From: Deltaproteobacteria bacterium
GTDB taxonomy: Bacteria; Desulfobacterota; Desulfomonilia; UBA1062
Length of the DNA stretch: 46,848 bases
Assembly (NCBI GenBank): GCA_018436855.1
Contig: JAHDKO010000047.1
Location: forward strand, 1-46,848
Reading direction: 5' to 3'
Shown here: one piece after another, positions 39,224 through 46,848 of the stretch
Position numbering within the stretch: the first letter of the stretch is position 1
Layout: each line of letters starts with the position of its first letter
Program-made: the position numbers and the translations under genes
The notes under the pieces: generated by a model
What the model was told of the DNA's origin: nothing
Databases searched by the model: none
Seen by the model: the letters and a program-made list of their open reading frames with translations, nothing else

Positions 39224-39928
39224 TCAGATCTCGATCCAGACGGCCTGTGCCCGGGCCAGAACCCGGCCGTCCTCCGAGAACAGGGCCGTGCCTGCAAGGC
39301 GTTTTCTCCCCTGGGAGGAGATTTTCCAGCCCGCGGCGATGCAGTTTTCACCCGATAATGGCCGGTCGAGGATCTCGGCGGTGAGCGAGCCAAGCACGAT
39401 GGGCCTGATCTCCCGGCCCAGTACGGCGAACGCGCCGGGGCAGTCGAGCGAGGCCCAGACGAACTCGGGCCTCACCATGCCATGGGCGTCCGAGAGCGTC
39501 TCGTCGGGCACCCAGGCGGAGGCGACCATGCCCCTCGATGCGACAGGCCCCGGGAAGATCCGCAGGCCGTCTTTTGCGCGGCGTGCAGGCCCGCACACGA
39601 AGCAGGCGGGAAAAAAGTGCTCGTCTTCGCTCACATAGCGCTTCATTGCGGCACGGGCTTCGTGAAAGGCGGGTGCCTCGGGCACGTCCAGGTCGAGCCG
39701 TGCCGGGCGCGCCTCGGCGATGACGGTCGGGCCGTGCACGAGGAGGATGCCGGAACCCCGGTCGTGACTGATCTCCAGGGGTGTTTCCAGCGGAGGCGGC
39801 TTGAGGAGCCTCACCTCAGCCGTGCCGTCGAGACGCTGCGCGAGCAGGCCGCATACGTAGCCGCCATTGCCCGAGTCCGGGGGGCCGCAGAATCTCCTTT
39901 CTATTACAATCGATTCACGCACAATCAT
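39224..39928 (-). CDS. Hotdog-fold thioesterase-like protein
   Basis: A 234-residue soluble protein. RRFCGPPDSGNGGYVCGLLAQ at the start and LDCPGAFAVLG with PIVLGSLTAEILDRPLSG in the middle fit a double hotdog fold like acyl-CoA thioesterases. A CFVCGP motif near residue 110 with the FFPAC before it may bind metal or be structural. The catalytic residues are not certain. It lies directly upstream of the DMT transporter gene and near an acyl-CoA synthetase subunit on the same strand. Confidence 0.65.
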   Translation of the reverse strand: MIVRESIVIERRFCGPPDSGNGGYVCGLLAQRLDGTAEVRLLKPPPLETPLEISHDRGSGILLVHGPTVIAEARPARLDLDVPEAPAFHEARAAMKRYVSEDEHFFPACFVCGPARRAKDGLRIFPGPVASRGMVASAWVPDETLSDAHGMVRPEFVWASLDCPGAFAVLGREIRPIVLGSLTAEILDRPLSGENCIAAGWKISSQGRKRLAGTALFSEDGRVLARAQAVWIEI

Positions 39929-39978
39929 TCACCCGTATCCTTATAATACGAGCACCTGCATCAGTCCAGGGGTATATG

Positions 39979-40015
39979 ATCGGGCCGGCGCCGGAACGCA
40001 TGACCCGGCCCCGAT
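39979..40015. repeat. Imperfect palindromic element, copy 2
   Basis: Arms ATCGGGCCGG (39979-39988) and CCGGCCCCGAT (40005-40015) pair with one bulge. The core shares GGCGCC, AACGC, CATGAC and CGGCCCCG with the element at 31459-31497. It lies downstream of the acyl-CoA synthetase gene on its strand. There is no T-tract. Confidence 0.5.
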
Positions 40016-40111
40016 GTGGAGAACCTCCCAGGGTTCCCGGGCACCGGCCGCAGGGAGGAGAGCGCCTGATGGGCACGGATGCGGCCGGCGGGGCCGCCTT
40101 CCGTCCTGTCT

Positions 40112-41533
40112 TCAGCCCGGGAGAGATTCAGGGACAGGGACTTCTCCAGCAGTGAGCGGGTTCCCCTTTTTCCGGACGTGCCTCTTGAAGGCTGCCAGAA
40201 AATCCACCCCGCGCACCATCTCCTCGAACACCGGGATGCCCATGTCCTCGAGCTCTGCCTTGAACGCACCGAGCTTTTCGCCGTTTCCCACGCACCAGGC
40301 GATCACGGGCTTGCCGCAGCGCTCCTTCATGGTGACCAGGCCCCGGAGATAGGAGGCATCCATCCGGTTGGCAAAGAGGTGGATGATGAGGGAGTCGACG
40401 CCGGGGTCGTTCATGAGGATGTCGATGGTCCTGGCATAGACTTTCTGATAACCGTTCTTCTCGATGGCGGGCCAGATGTCGACCGGGTGCGAGGGCGCCA
40501 TCCACTCCGGAAACACCTCTTCGAGGGCCTTGAGGCTCTCCGGAGTCAGATCCGCCACCTTCAGGCCCCGGGCGTGAAGCATGTCAGAGGTGATGATGCC
40601 GCCCCCGCCCGAGAAGGTGACGATGGACGTTCCCGCATCGTGCTCGAGCAGGCGCGTCTTGGAGAAGCCCCGCACCATGTCCATGAGCTCGTTGATGTCG
40701 AAGACCTCGGTAATGCCGCACTGTTCGAACACGTGGCGCATGACGGTGTAGTCGCCCGCCATGCTCGCCGTGTGGCTGGCCGCGGCTCGGGCTCCGGCAG
40801 GGCTCTGCCCGCCCTTGAGCATGACGATGGGCTTGGACGTGGACCGGGAGCATTCCATGAAGCCGGCCGGGTCTTTGATGGACTCGACATACATCCCGAT
40901 CACCTCGGTGGAGTCGTCCTCGATGAGATATTTCAGCAGCTCGGTCTCGTGCACGTCGCACTTGTTGCCGATGGAGCACATCTTGGATATCCCGAGGCCG
41001 CCGCGCTCGAGCATCATCAGGAGAAAGCCCGCCGAGAGCATGCCGCTCTGGACGATGAACGACGCGTTGCCGGGTTTGAGGAGGTCGAATACCTGATCGC
41101 TCATGAGGAACGAGAACACATGGCGCTTGTAGCCGTCGAGCAGGCCCATGCAGTTGGGGCCCCAGAGCCTGATGCCATGCTCCCTGGCCATTCTCACCGA
41201 TTCTTCCTGGAGCTCTCTGCCGGCTTCGCCCACCTCGGCAAACCCGGCAGACTCGATGATGATGCCCCTCACGCCCTTTTTTGCGCAGGCCCGGATCGTG
41301 TCCGGGAGAAAGCGCGCCGGGATAAAGTAGATGGCGAGCTCGAAGCCGGAGGGGATCGACTCGATATCCGGATAGCACTGCACGCCCTGCAAGGTCTCGT
41401 ATCTCGGGTTCACCGGATAAACCCTTCCCCGGTAGCCGCCCAGGGTGTTCTTGAGAATATAGTAACCCACCTTCATGGGGTCGGCCGATGCGCCGATCAC
41501 TGCAATGCCCTCAGGATTGAAGAAAAAATCCAT
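40112..41533 (-). CDS. NDP-forming acyl-CoA synthetase, alpha-type (CoA-binding) subunit
   Basis: A 473-residue protein. The N-terminal CoA-binding domain starts FFNPEGIAVIGASADPMKVG. The ligase-CoA part includes GIRLWGPNCMGLLDG and the phospho-His motif AASHTASMAGD (H254). This matches the alpha half of ADP-forming acetyl/acyl-CoA synthetases. The ATP-grasp beta part is absent from the protein and from the neighbourhood, so it must be supplied elsewhere or the protein has another role. The ATG at 41533 follows GGAGG by 11 bases; an ATG seven codons earlier would place that site inside the gene. Confidence 0.88.
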   Translation of the reverse strand: MDFFFNPEGIAVIGASADPMKVGYYILKNTLGGYRGRVYPVNPRYETLQGVQCYPDIESIPSGFELAIYFIPARFLPDTIRACAKKGVRGIIIESAGFAEVGEAGRELQEESVRMAREHGIRLWGPNCMGLLDGYKRHVFSFLMSDQVFDLLKPGNASFIVQSGMLSAGFLLMMLERGGLGISKMCSIGNKCDVHETELLKYLIEDDSTEVIGMYVESIKDPAGFMECSRSTSKPIVMLKGGQSPAGARAAASHTASMAGDYTVMRHVFEQCGITEVFDINELMDMVRGFSKTRLLEHDAGTSIVTFSGGGGIITSDMLHARGLKVADLTPESLKALEEVFPEWMAPSHPVDIWPAIEKNGYQKVYARTIDILMNDPGVDSLIIHLFANRMDASYLRGLVTMKERCGKPVIAWCVGNGEKLGAFKAELEDMGIPVFEEMVRGVDFLAAFKRHVRKKGNPLTAGEVPVPESLPG

Positions 41534-41688
41534 GTGCTGTGAACCCTCCTTCATGATGTTATCAATAACCCGTGTTTTTCATACACCATCGGGAACAGCC
41601 GGGCAAGGAGAACGCGGGACAGGCCGAAAAGGCAGAGTTGCGAACCGGCCAGTGGAGGTCCTTCGGGGGAGTGGTTGCTTCGGGAGAA

Positions 41689-41716
41689 TTGATTCCCGGA
41701 TGATTTATCCTATAGT
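41689..41716 (+). promoter_or_regulatory. Promoter of slyX
   Basis: TTGATT (41689-41694), a 16-bp spacer and TATAGT (41711-41716). Transcription would start near 41723, some 38 bases before the slyX ATG. Confidence 0.6.
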
Positions 41717-41760
41717 ATTTAGAGATATCATCAGGAATCCGGAAAGATCACGGGGGGAGT

Positions 41761-41955
41761 ATGAGTGACGATAGATTCGCCAATCTGGAGACCTTGGTTG
41801 CCTTTCACGAAGATACCATTCAGAAGCTGAACGACACGGTATACAAGCAACAGCTTGCCATCGACAGATTGGAAGAGAGGGTGGAGGCCCTTACTCAGCT
41901 CCTGCGTGCACCGGGTCAGCTGCTCAACGTGGAGCCCGAGACGGAACCGGAGTAA
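41761..41955 (+). CDS. slyX: SlyX family protein
   Basis: A 64-residue protein that is almost entirely a coiled coil (LETLVAFHEDTIQKLNDTVY, then QLAIDRLEERVEALTQLL), as in SlyX. The role of the family is not known. GGGGGGAG lies before the ATG. Its last 32 bases overlap the end of the alcohol dehydrogenase gene on the other strand. Confidence 0.88.
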   Translation: MSDDRFANLETLVAFHEDTIQKLNDTVYKQQLAIDRLEERVEALTQLLRAPGQLLNVEPETEPE

Positions 41956-43105
41956 GAGACCTCCTCGCGATCGCCTCCAACTCCTGCCCGGTGAGCTCGA
42001 CGGGATTCCCCTTCATGCTGCTCGCCCGCGCCGCCTTTTCAATGAGTGAGGGGATGTGCTCCTCGGTCAGGCCGATGGAGCTCAGAGGGGGAATATGCAT
42101 GTCGGCGCAGGTTTCCTCGACCCACGCGACCCCTTGCCGCGCGTCCGCCACGGGGTCTCCGTCCAGGACCCGCGCGATCTCTCTGTAGCGCGCGAGCGCG
42201 TGCGAGCCGGGATCGCGGTCGGCGAGCGCGCGGATGTTCACGTCCATAACGATGGGCAGCAGCCGGGCGCAGATGATCCCATGCGGGGCGCCCAACATGC
42301 CCCCCAACGGCGCCGCGAATCCATGAACCGCCCCCAGCCCGGCGTTCGCCAGGGCAAGCCCGGAAAACAGGCTCGCGAGCATCATGTCTTCGCGGGCCGT
42401 CTTGTCGCCGCCGTCCGCGTACACAGTGTTCAGCGACCGGGCGGCGCGGGCCAGCCCCTCGCGGCACAGTCCGTCGGTAAAGGGGTTGGCCTTCACCGAA
42501 ACAAAGGCCTCCACCAGCTGGGTCAGCGCATCCAGGCCGGTGCCTGCCGTGATGTGGGGAGGCAGGGAATAGGTGAGTTCCGGGTCCGCGACCACCAGTC
42601 TGGGCAGCATCATGTCGGAGCGCATGCTCACCTTGACCTTGTGCTCCCGCGATATGATCACCGCGTTTCTGGTCACCTCGGTGCCGGTTCCTGCGGTGGT
42701 GGGTATGGCGATATAGGGGGCGGGCGGGTTCGGAATGGACTGCGAGCCGCCGATCACCTCGAGATATTCGAGCAGCTCGCCCGGGTTGGTCAGCAGGGCG
42801 GATATGGCCTTGCCCGCGTCGATTACGCTGCCCCCGCCCATGCCGATGACAAGGTCGCAGCTCTCAGCCCTGGCCAGGGTGAGCCCTTCGAGAATGATCT
42901 CCATGGTGGGTTCACGGTCAACGGCAAAGATGGTTGCATTCATTCCCCGGGCTTTCAGGCCCTGGATGAGCCCTGCGGTGCGATCACGGCTTTTGCCTCC
43001 CACCACCAGGGCGTGCCTGCCCATCCGGGAGGCGAGGGCGGGGACCTCCTCTCTGGTGCCCGGGCCGAAGATGATCCGGCCGGCTGTAGTGAAATCGAAT
43101 CGCAT
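41924..43105 (-). CDS. Iron-type (group III) alcohol dehydrogenase family protein
   Basis: A 393-residue enzyme. The NAD-binding loop is IGMGGGSVIDAGKA (87-100), with IPTTAGTGTEVTRNAVI after it. Metal ligands by alignment with FucO: D192 (TGLDALTQ), Q196 in place of the usual His, H261 (AVHGFAAPLGG) and H275 (APHGII). A265 stands where most members have the second His of HxxxH. These changes define a subfamily, so the metal and substrate cannot be assumed. Family members reduce aldehydes or oxidise alcohols in the cytoplasm. Its end overlaps slyX. Confidence 0.9.
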   Translation of the reverse strand: MRFDFTTAGRIIFGPGTREEVPALASRMGRHALVVGGKSRDRTAGLIQGLKARGMNATIFAVDREPTMEIILEGLTLARAESCDLVIGMGGGSVIDAGKAISALLTNPGELLEYLEVIGGSQSIPNPPAPYIAIPTTAGTGTEVTRNAVIISREHKVKVSMRSDMMLPRLVVADPELTYSLPPHITAGTGLDALTQLVEAFVSVKANPFTDGLCREGLARAARSLNTVYADGGDKTAREDMMLASLFSGLALANAGLGAVHGFAAPLGGMLGAPHGIICARLLPIVMDVNIRALADRDPGSHALARYREIARVLDGDPVADARQGVAWVEETCADMHIPPLSSIGLTEEHIPSLIEKAARASSMKGNPVELTGQELEAIARRSLTPVPSRAPR

Positions 43106-43309
43106 AGGGCGTCCTTTTTTACAGGGACTTTAGTGTAACACATTGACAGAGTGATGAAAAATACCATTTTCCCTTCTCACCCCCCAAGGCCCTTCTCTCA
43201 TGAATCTTCCTTTTTGATCAGCGTCTTGAAGGGGTGGATTCCATGGGCATCGGGAAGGTTCCAGCGGCTACCGGCCGCAGGATACACCTGCAGGACAGGC
43301 CCGCAGTGC

Positions 43310-43618
43310 TCAATCCCAGCTCGGGACATTGGGAAAGACCTGCCGGTATCTGATGCTCTTTCTGGGCTCGGCCATCATGGGCTCAACCGCTTCACGCCAC
43401 CTGCTGTAGTGGTCAGTGCTCTTGTGCTTGGCGATATCCTCCTGCGTCTTGTAGATCTCGATCAGAACGAAGCGGGTCAGGTCGTCTTCCTGCTGGAGCA
43501 CATCGAAGCGGGCCACACCGGTTTCGTTGATGCTGCTCTGGGCATTGTCGGCCGATGCCTCCCTGAACGCATCGATATACTCCGGTTTGACATGGACAAA
43601 AACGTGTATCGTGAACAT
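43310..43618 (-). CDS. Antibiotic biosynthesis monooxygenase (ABM) domain protein
   Basis: A 102-residue dimeric alpha-beta barrel protein. MFTIHVFVHVKPEYIDAFRE, then ARFDVLQQEDDLTRFVLIEIYKT and HYSRWREAVEPMM are typical of the ABM/LsrG group. Members act as small oxygenases, isomerases or heme-binding proteins, so the role is open. GGAGG five bases upstream sets the start at 43618 rather than the ATG at 43654. Confidence 0.88.
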   Translation of the reverse strand: MFTIHVFVHVKPEYIDAFREASADNAQSSINETGVARFDVLQQEDDLTRFVLIEIYKTQEDIAKHKSTDHYSRWREAVEPMMAEPRKSIRYRQVFPNVPSWD

Positions 43619-43902
43619 GGACCCCTCCAGGATGAGAGAATCGTGCTTATCCATTCATAGTGATTGCGGCGCGAAAAATTGCAAGAGCTGCCCCGGCAAG
43701 CCTCAGGCAGGCACGGACGATCATGCGCACGTAAAACCGGGATGCCGGCGGACCCGCGAGGCAGGCCCAAGAGCAGAGACCCCGAAAACCGCGGCACCGC
43801 GGCCTGCGATCCAGCAGCGGAGCACGAGCATGTTGCATCCCGCGAAAAGCGGGAGTATCCTTCTCTCTAGAGCGAGAGCAGAGCGAGAAAGGAGATTTCT
43901 GT

Positions 43903-46539
43903 ATGAAGAAGGCGCTAATCGCGGTTGCCGCGGTCGTGCTGGTGATAATCATCGTCGCCCTGATTGCACCGTTCGTCATCGATCTCAACCAGTACAAGGG
44001 GGCCATCCTCGCCAAGGTGCGGCCAGCCGTCAACCGTGACGTGGACTTCGAGCGGGTTGAGCTCACCGTGCTCACCGGCATCGGCGCAGAGCTTCAAGGC
44101 CTCAAGATTCCGGAGAACCCGGAGTTCGCCCGGGACGACTTCGTCACCCTGGACAGCCTGCAGGTGCGCCTGAAGCTCCTGCCCCTGCTGAGGGGAGAGG
44201 TGCAGATCTCTGAGCTGGTATTCAAGAAACCCGTGGTCAAGATCCGGAGAAACGCGCAGGGTGAGTTCAACTTCCAGGACATGACGCGTCCGGCCGGACC
44301 TCCGGCAGTGAAGAAGGAGCCCGGAAAGCCGGCCGAGAAAGGTCCGCCGCCGGTACTGGCGGTGTTTGGGGTCGATGCGCTCACGGTCAGGGACGCGAGC
44401 GTGCTGTTCGAAGACCGGATGGCGGACGGCCGGAGCGGGAAGCCGGTTTCAGCGCCGAAGACCCTCGCCGTGAGCAGGCTCGATGTCTCGATCGAAAACA
44501 TGTCCCTGTTTGAAGACGTGAGTTTCGATGCACGGGGAAGCCTGTTTGACGAGCCCGACCATAACTTCCGGATAACCGGGCACGTGGGCCCGGTAGGCAG
44601 CGAGATCGACCTGAAGAAGACCCCGCTCAATGTGGTGGTCAGGACCGACTCGCTCCCGCTCAGGCGGATCACGGAGAGCCTGGGTCTGCCGGTGCAGGCG
44701 CTTTCCGGGACCCTGAACGCCGACATCAGCGCGGCAGGATCACTGGAGCGGAATCTGGATGCCTCCTCGAAGATCAGGGTCGAAAACCTCGTGCTCCAGA
44801 CCCGGGGCGACGATTCCACAGGTCCCCGGAAAACAGAGGCCATTGCCGTGAGCCTGGATGGGAAGGCCCTGTACACGGCCGAGGGCGAGGCCGTGACCCT
44901 TGAGCCCACCAGCCTGGAGGTCAACGGGAACCGTATCGTCGCCTCGGGCAGCATGCACAACGTGCTCAGCAGGCCTGAGTGGAAGATGAACCTCCAGGGC
45001 GCCTCCCTCGATCCTTCGGCACTGATCGGGCTGTTCCCCATGTATTCCGGCAAGGTGCCCGAAGATCTCTCCTTCAGGGGCCCTGCCAGGCTGGAAATAA
45101 GGTCGTCGGGCTCCCGGGATGATTTCACGGTGGAGGCAGGGGTGGATGCGAGCCTCATGGAAATCGTCTATGGTGAGCTCTTCGGCAAACCCGAGGGCAT
45201 GCCGTGTACGCTGGAGATTTCGACTGGGGTCAGGCAGGGGGTGGTCGACATCAGTTCGCTCAATCTCACCCTGTACAACCTATTGCTCTCCGGATCGGGG
45301 GAGGTCGATCTATCGAAGCCTGTGCCCACTGCAGACATCCGGGTCGCCACCAGGCCGATGACCCTTCAGGGCTGGGATGCGGTTGTCCCGCTGCTGGCCC
45401 AGTACGATCTGGATGGATCGGTGGGCGCCGTGATGGCGGGCATATCAGGCCCCCTGAACAAGGCCGCTCTGAGCCTCCGGACATCTGCTGAACGGATCGC
45501 CTTCACCCTGCCGCCCAAGGAAGCAGGGAGCGAGCCCCAGACCCCGCAGAAAGGGACCCTGAACAAGGTGAACCTCAATGCCGGCGGCAACACCGGGGCC
45601 GATGGCATCAGAGGCGAGGGCTCTCTGAGTATCGGCAGCGGGAACTTTGCCGGCATCGCCCTGAGCGCAGTGTCTTCCGACTTTACATATGCCGGCGGCC
45701 GGCTCGATGTCCCGCGCTTTTCCGTGGGCGTGTTCGGCGGCACCATCAGCGGATCGGCCTCGTACCTCACCCTGACAAAGGACTGGACCTTCAGCCCGGT
45801 CTTCAAGGATGTCGATGCAGGGCAGGCCGTCGATATGCTCACCTCGTTTCAGGACGTGTTCGAAGGAACGCTCTCGGGCACTTTCCGGCTGCGAGGAAAC
45901 GCTGCGGAGCAGGGGCTGGGCTCTCTGAGCGCACAGGGTGATGTGGACATCCGCAAGGGCATGCTCAACAACGTGGACCTTGCGCAGGCAGTCGCAGAGG
46001 GCTTCTCCGCCCTGGAAGGGCTGGGCGGACTGCTCGACACCGGACAAGAAGGGGTGCAGCGGAATCGCCGGACCAGCTTCGATTCGCTCAGATCGCGGTT
46101 CGACATGGCCCGGCAGACGCTCCATCTGGAGTCGTTCGAGCTCACCAACATCCGCACCGGCAAAGATACGGACTCGATCGCCCATCTGAAAGGCACGGTG
46201 GGAGTGGACACCAAGGCCCTCGACCTGGGGGGAGACATCACCCTTTCCCAGCGGCATTCGGCCCGGCTCATCGATCGGACCCCGGTGCTGGAGGCCCTGG
46301 CGGACAGCAAGAAGCGGGTCGTCATCCCCATCACGATCACGGGCAACATGACCAGGCCGGTGGTCGCGCTCAAGACCGGCGAGATCAACAAGGCCGTGGC
46401 GGAATTCTACACGAGAAAGGGCATCGAGAAGGGCATGGAAAAGCTCAAGGAGCGCCTGGGAATCCCGAAAGGAAACGAGGGGGGAAGCGGCTCCGAGAAG
46501 ATCATCGAGGACCTGTTCAACAGCATCCTCAAGAAATAG
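43903..46539 (+). CDS. AsmA-family envelope protein
   Basis: An 878-residue protein. One N-terminal membrane segment (ALIAVAAVVLVIIIVALIAPFVI) anchors it in the inner membrane, with the rest in the periplasm. DLNQYKGAILAKVRPAVNRDVDFERVEL is the typical AsmA start, and a long beta-rich body follows, ending in FNSILKK. AsmA proteins are large bridge-like proteins linked to lipid transport and outer-membrane assembly. AAAGGAG lies eight bases before the ATG. The gene is alone on its strand. Confidence 0.9.
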   Translation: MKKALIAVAAVVLVIIIVALIAPFVIDLNQYKGAILAKVRPAVNRDVDFERVELTVLTGIGAELQGLKIPENPEFARDDFVTLDSLQVRLKLLPLLRGEVQISELVFKKPVVKIRRNAQGEFNFQDMTRPAGPPAVKKEPGKPAEKGPPPVLAVFGVDALTVRDASVLFEDRMADGRSGKPVSAPKTLAVSRLDVSIENMSLFEDVSFDARGSLFDEPDHNFRITGHVGPVGSEIDLKKTPLNVVVRTDSLPLRRITESLGLPVQALSGTLNADISAAGSLERNLDASSKIRVENLVLQTRGDDSTGPRKTEAIAVSLDGKALYTAEGEAVTLEPTSLEVNGNRIVASGSMHNVLSRPEWKMNLQGASLDPSALIGLFPMYSGKVPEDLSFRGPARLEIRSSGSRDDFTVEAGVDASLMEIVYGELFGKPEGMPCTLEISTGVRQGVVDISSLNLTLYNLLLSGSGEVDLSKPVPTADIRVATRPMTLQGWDAVVPLLAQYDLDGSVGAVMAGISGPLNKAALSLRTSAERIAFTLPPKEAGSEPQTPQKGTLNKVNLNAGGNTGADGIRGEGSLSIGSGNFAGIALSAVSSDFTYAGGRLDVPRFSVGVFGGTISGSASYLTLTKDWTFSPVFKDVDAGQAVDMLTSFQDVFEGTLSGTFRLRGNAAEQGLGSLSAQGDVDIRKGMLNNVDLAQAVAEGFSALEGLGGLLDTGQEGVQRNRRTSFDSLRSRFDMARQTLHLESFELTNIRTGKDTDSIAHLKGTVGVDTKALDLGGDITLSQRHSARLIDRTPVLEALADSKKRVVIPITITGNMTRPVVALKTGEINKAVAEFYTRKGIEKGMEKLKERLGIPKGNEGGSGSEKIIEDLFNSILKK

Positions 46540-46707
46540 GCGCAGAAAGAGCGCGTGCCAAGAAGCCGGTATCAGGGAACAGGTGCCGGGGAACGATCTT
46601 CAGGATGTTGTCTCAAGCCCGGCTGATATGCTGCCTGCTGTGCATCGCCGCTTTGGGTGTCGGGATGCAGGCGGGTTGAGGAGGCAGTCCGGGGGGTAGG
46701 GGGACAG

Positions 46708-46812
46708 CTATCTGCTGTTGGCCGGAGAGGTTTGGGCGATTTTTTTGGAGGCGAAGCGGAAGATGATGGCAGCGAAGGCGGCGGTGCCGATGATGATGAA
46801 GGAGATAGTCAT
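46708..46812 (-). CDS. 34-aa single-pass membrane peptide
   Basis: An ATG on the minus strand at 46812 has AAAGGAG nine bases upstream and opens 34 codons: TISFIIIGTAAFAAIIF forms one membrane segment, followed by a basic tail RFASKKIAQ. The hydrophobic pattern and ribosome site make it a credible small membrane protein. Its function is unknown; its real neighbour lies outside the window. Confidence 0.6.
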   Translation of the reverse strand: MTISFIIIGTAAFAAIIFRFASKKIAQTSPANSR

Positions 46813-46848
46813 GCGCGTTTTCTCCTTTCGATCACGACTTCTTTGATA

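Overview
The window looks like a chromosomal piece of a GC-rich Gram-negative bacterium, most likely a deltaproteobacterium (Desulfobacterota). The Gram-negative call rests on periplasmic and envelope genes (an HtrA/DegP protease, an AsmA-like protein, a signal-peptide protein). The narrower placement is inferred from gene content and composition and no marker gene proves it. No rRNA or tRNA gene was seen.

Layout. 1-4259: ordinary genes (end of a TIGR03545-like gene, a signal-peptide protein, a PatB/MalY-type C-S lyase, a DUF5610-like protein) plus a perfect 25-bp inverted repeat. 4260-7643: an accessory cassette with a WYL-domain regulator and two overlapping DUF1016 (YhcG-type) genes; the second lacks its nuclease core. 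7644-18756: a complete type I-E CRISPR-Cas locus in the order DEDDh exonuclease, cas3, cas8e, cas11, cas7e, cas5e, cas6e, [tail of a second cas6e], fic, cas1, cas2, unknown 137-aa gene, leader. 18757-24527: an array of 95 repeats and 94 spacers, followed by two degenerate repeats to 24659. 25215-46848: housekeeping and accessory genes (TPR protein, RhlE-type helicase, sensor kinase, DegP, an unrecognised 572-aa protein, diguanylate cyclase, cyclopropane fatty acid synthase, DMT transporter, hotdog-like protein, CoA-binding acyl-CoA synthetase subunit, SlyX, iron-type alcohol dehydrogenase, ABM-domain protein, AsmA-like protein, and a 34-aa membrane peptide).

How it fits together. Cas8e, Cas11, Cas7e, Cas5e and Cas6e would form Cascade, Cas3 would degrade targets, and Cas1-Cas2 would add spacers at the left (leader) end of the array. 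A DnaQ-like exonuclease is translationally coupled to cas3; such nucleases can trim prespacers. The effector half is AT-richer (43% GC in sampled rows) than the fic-cas1-cas2 half (53%). Just after the intact cas6e lie 25 codons and a stop that read as the C-terminus of a different Cas6e. The simplest reading is that a foreign effector module replaced the resident one by recombination inside cas6e, leaving the old tail as a scar.

Other unusual points: fic lies between the effector and adaptation genes; a perfect palindrome sits 13 bp before the first repeat; both DUF1016 genes carry different perfect palindromes at the same codon position; and about 130 bp around the start of the exonuclease gene has a decayed relative on the far side of the WYL-DUF1016 cassette.
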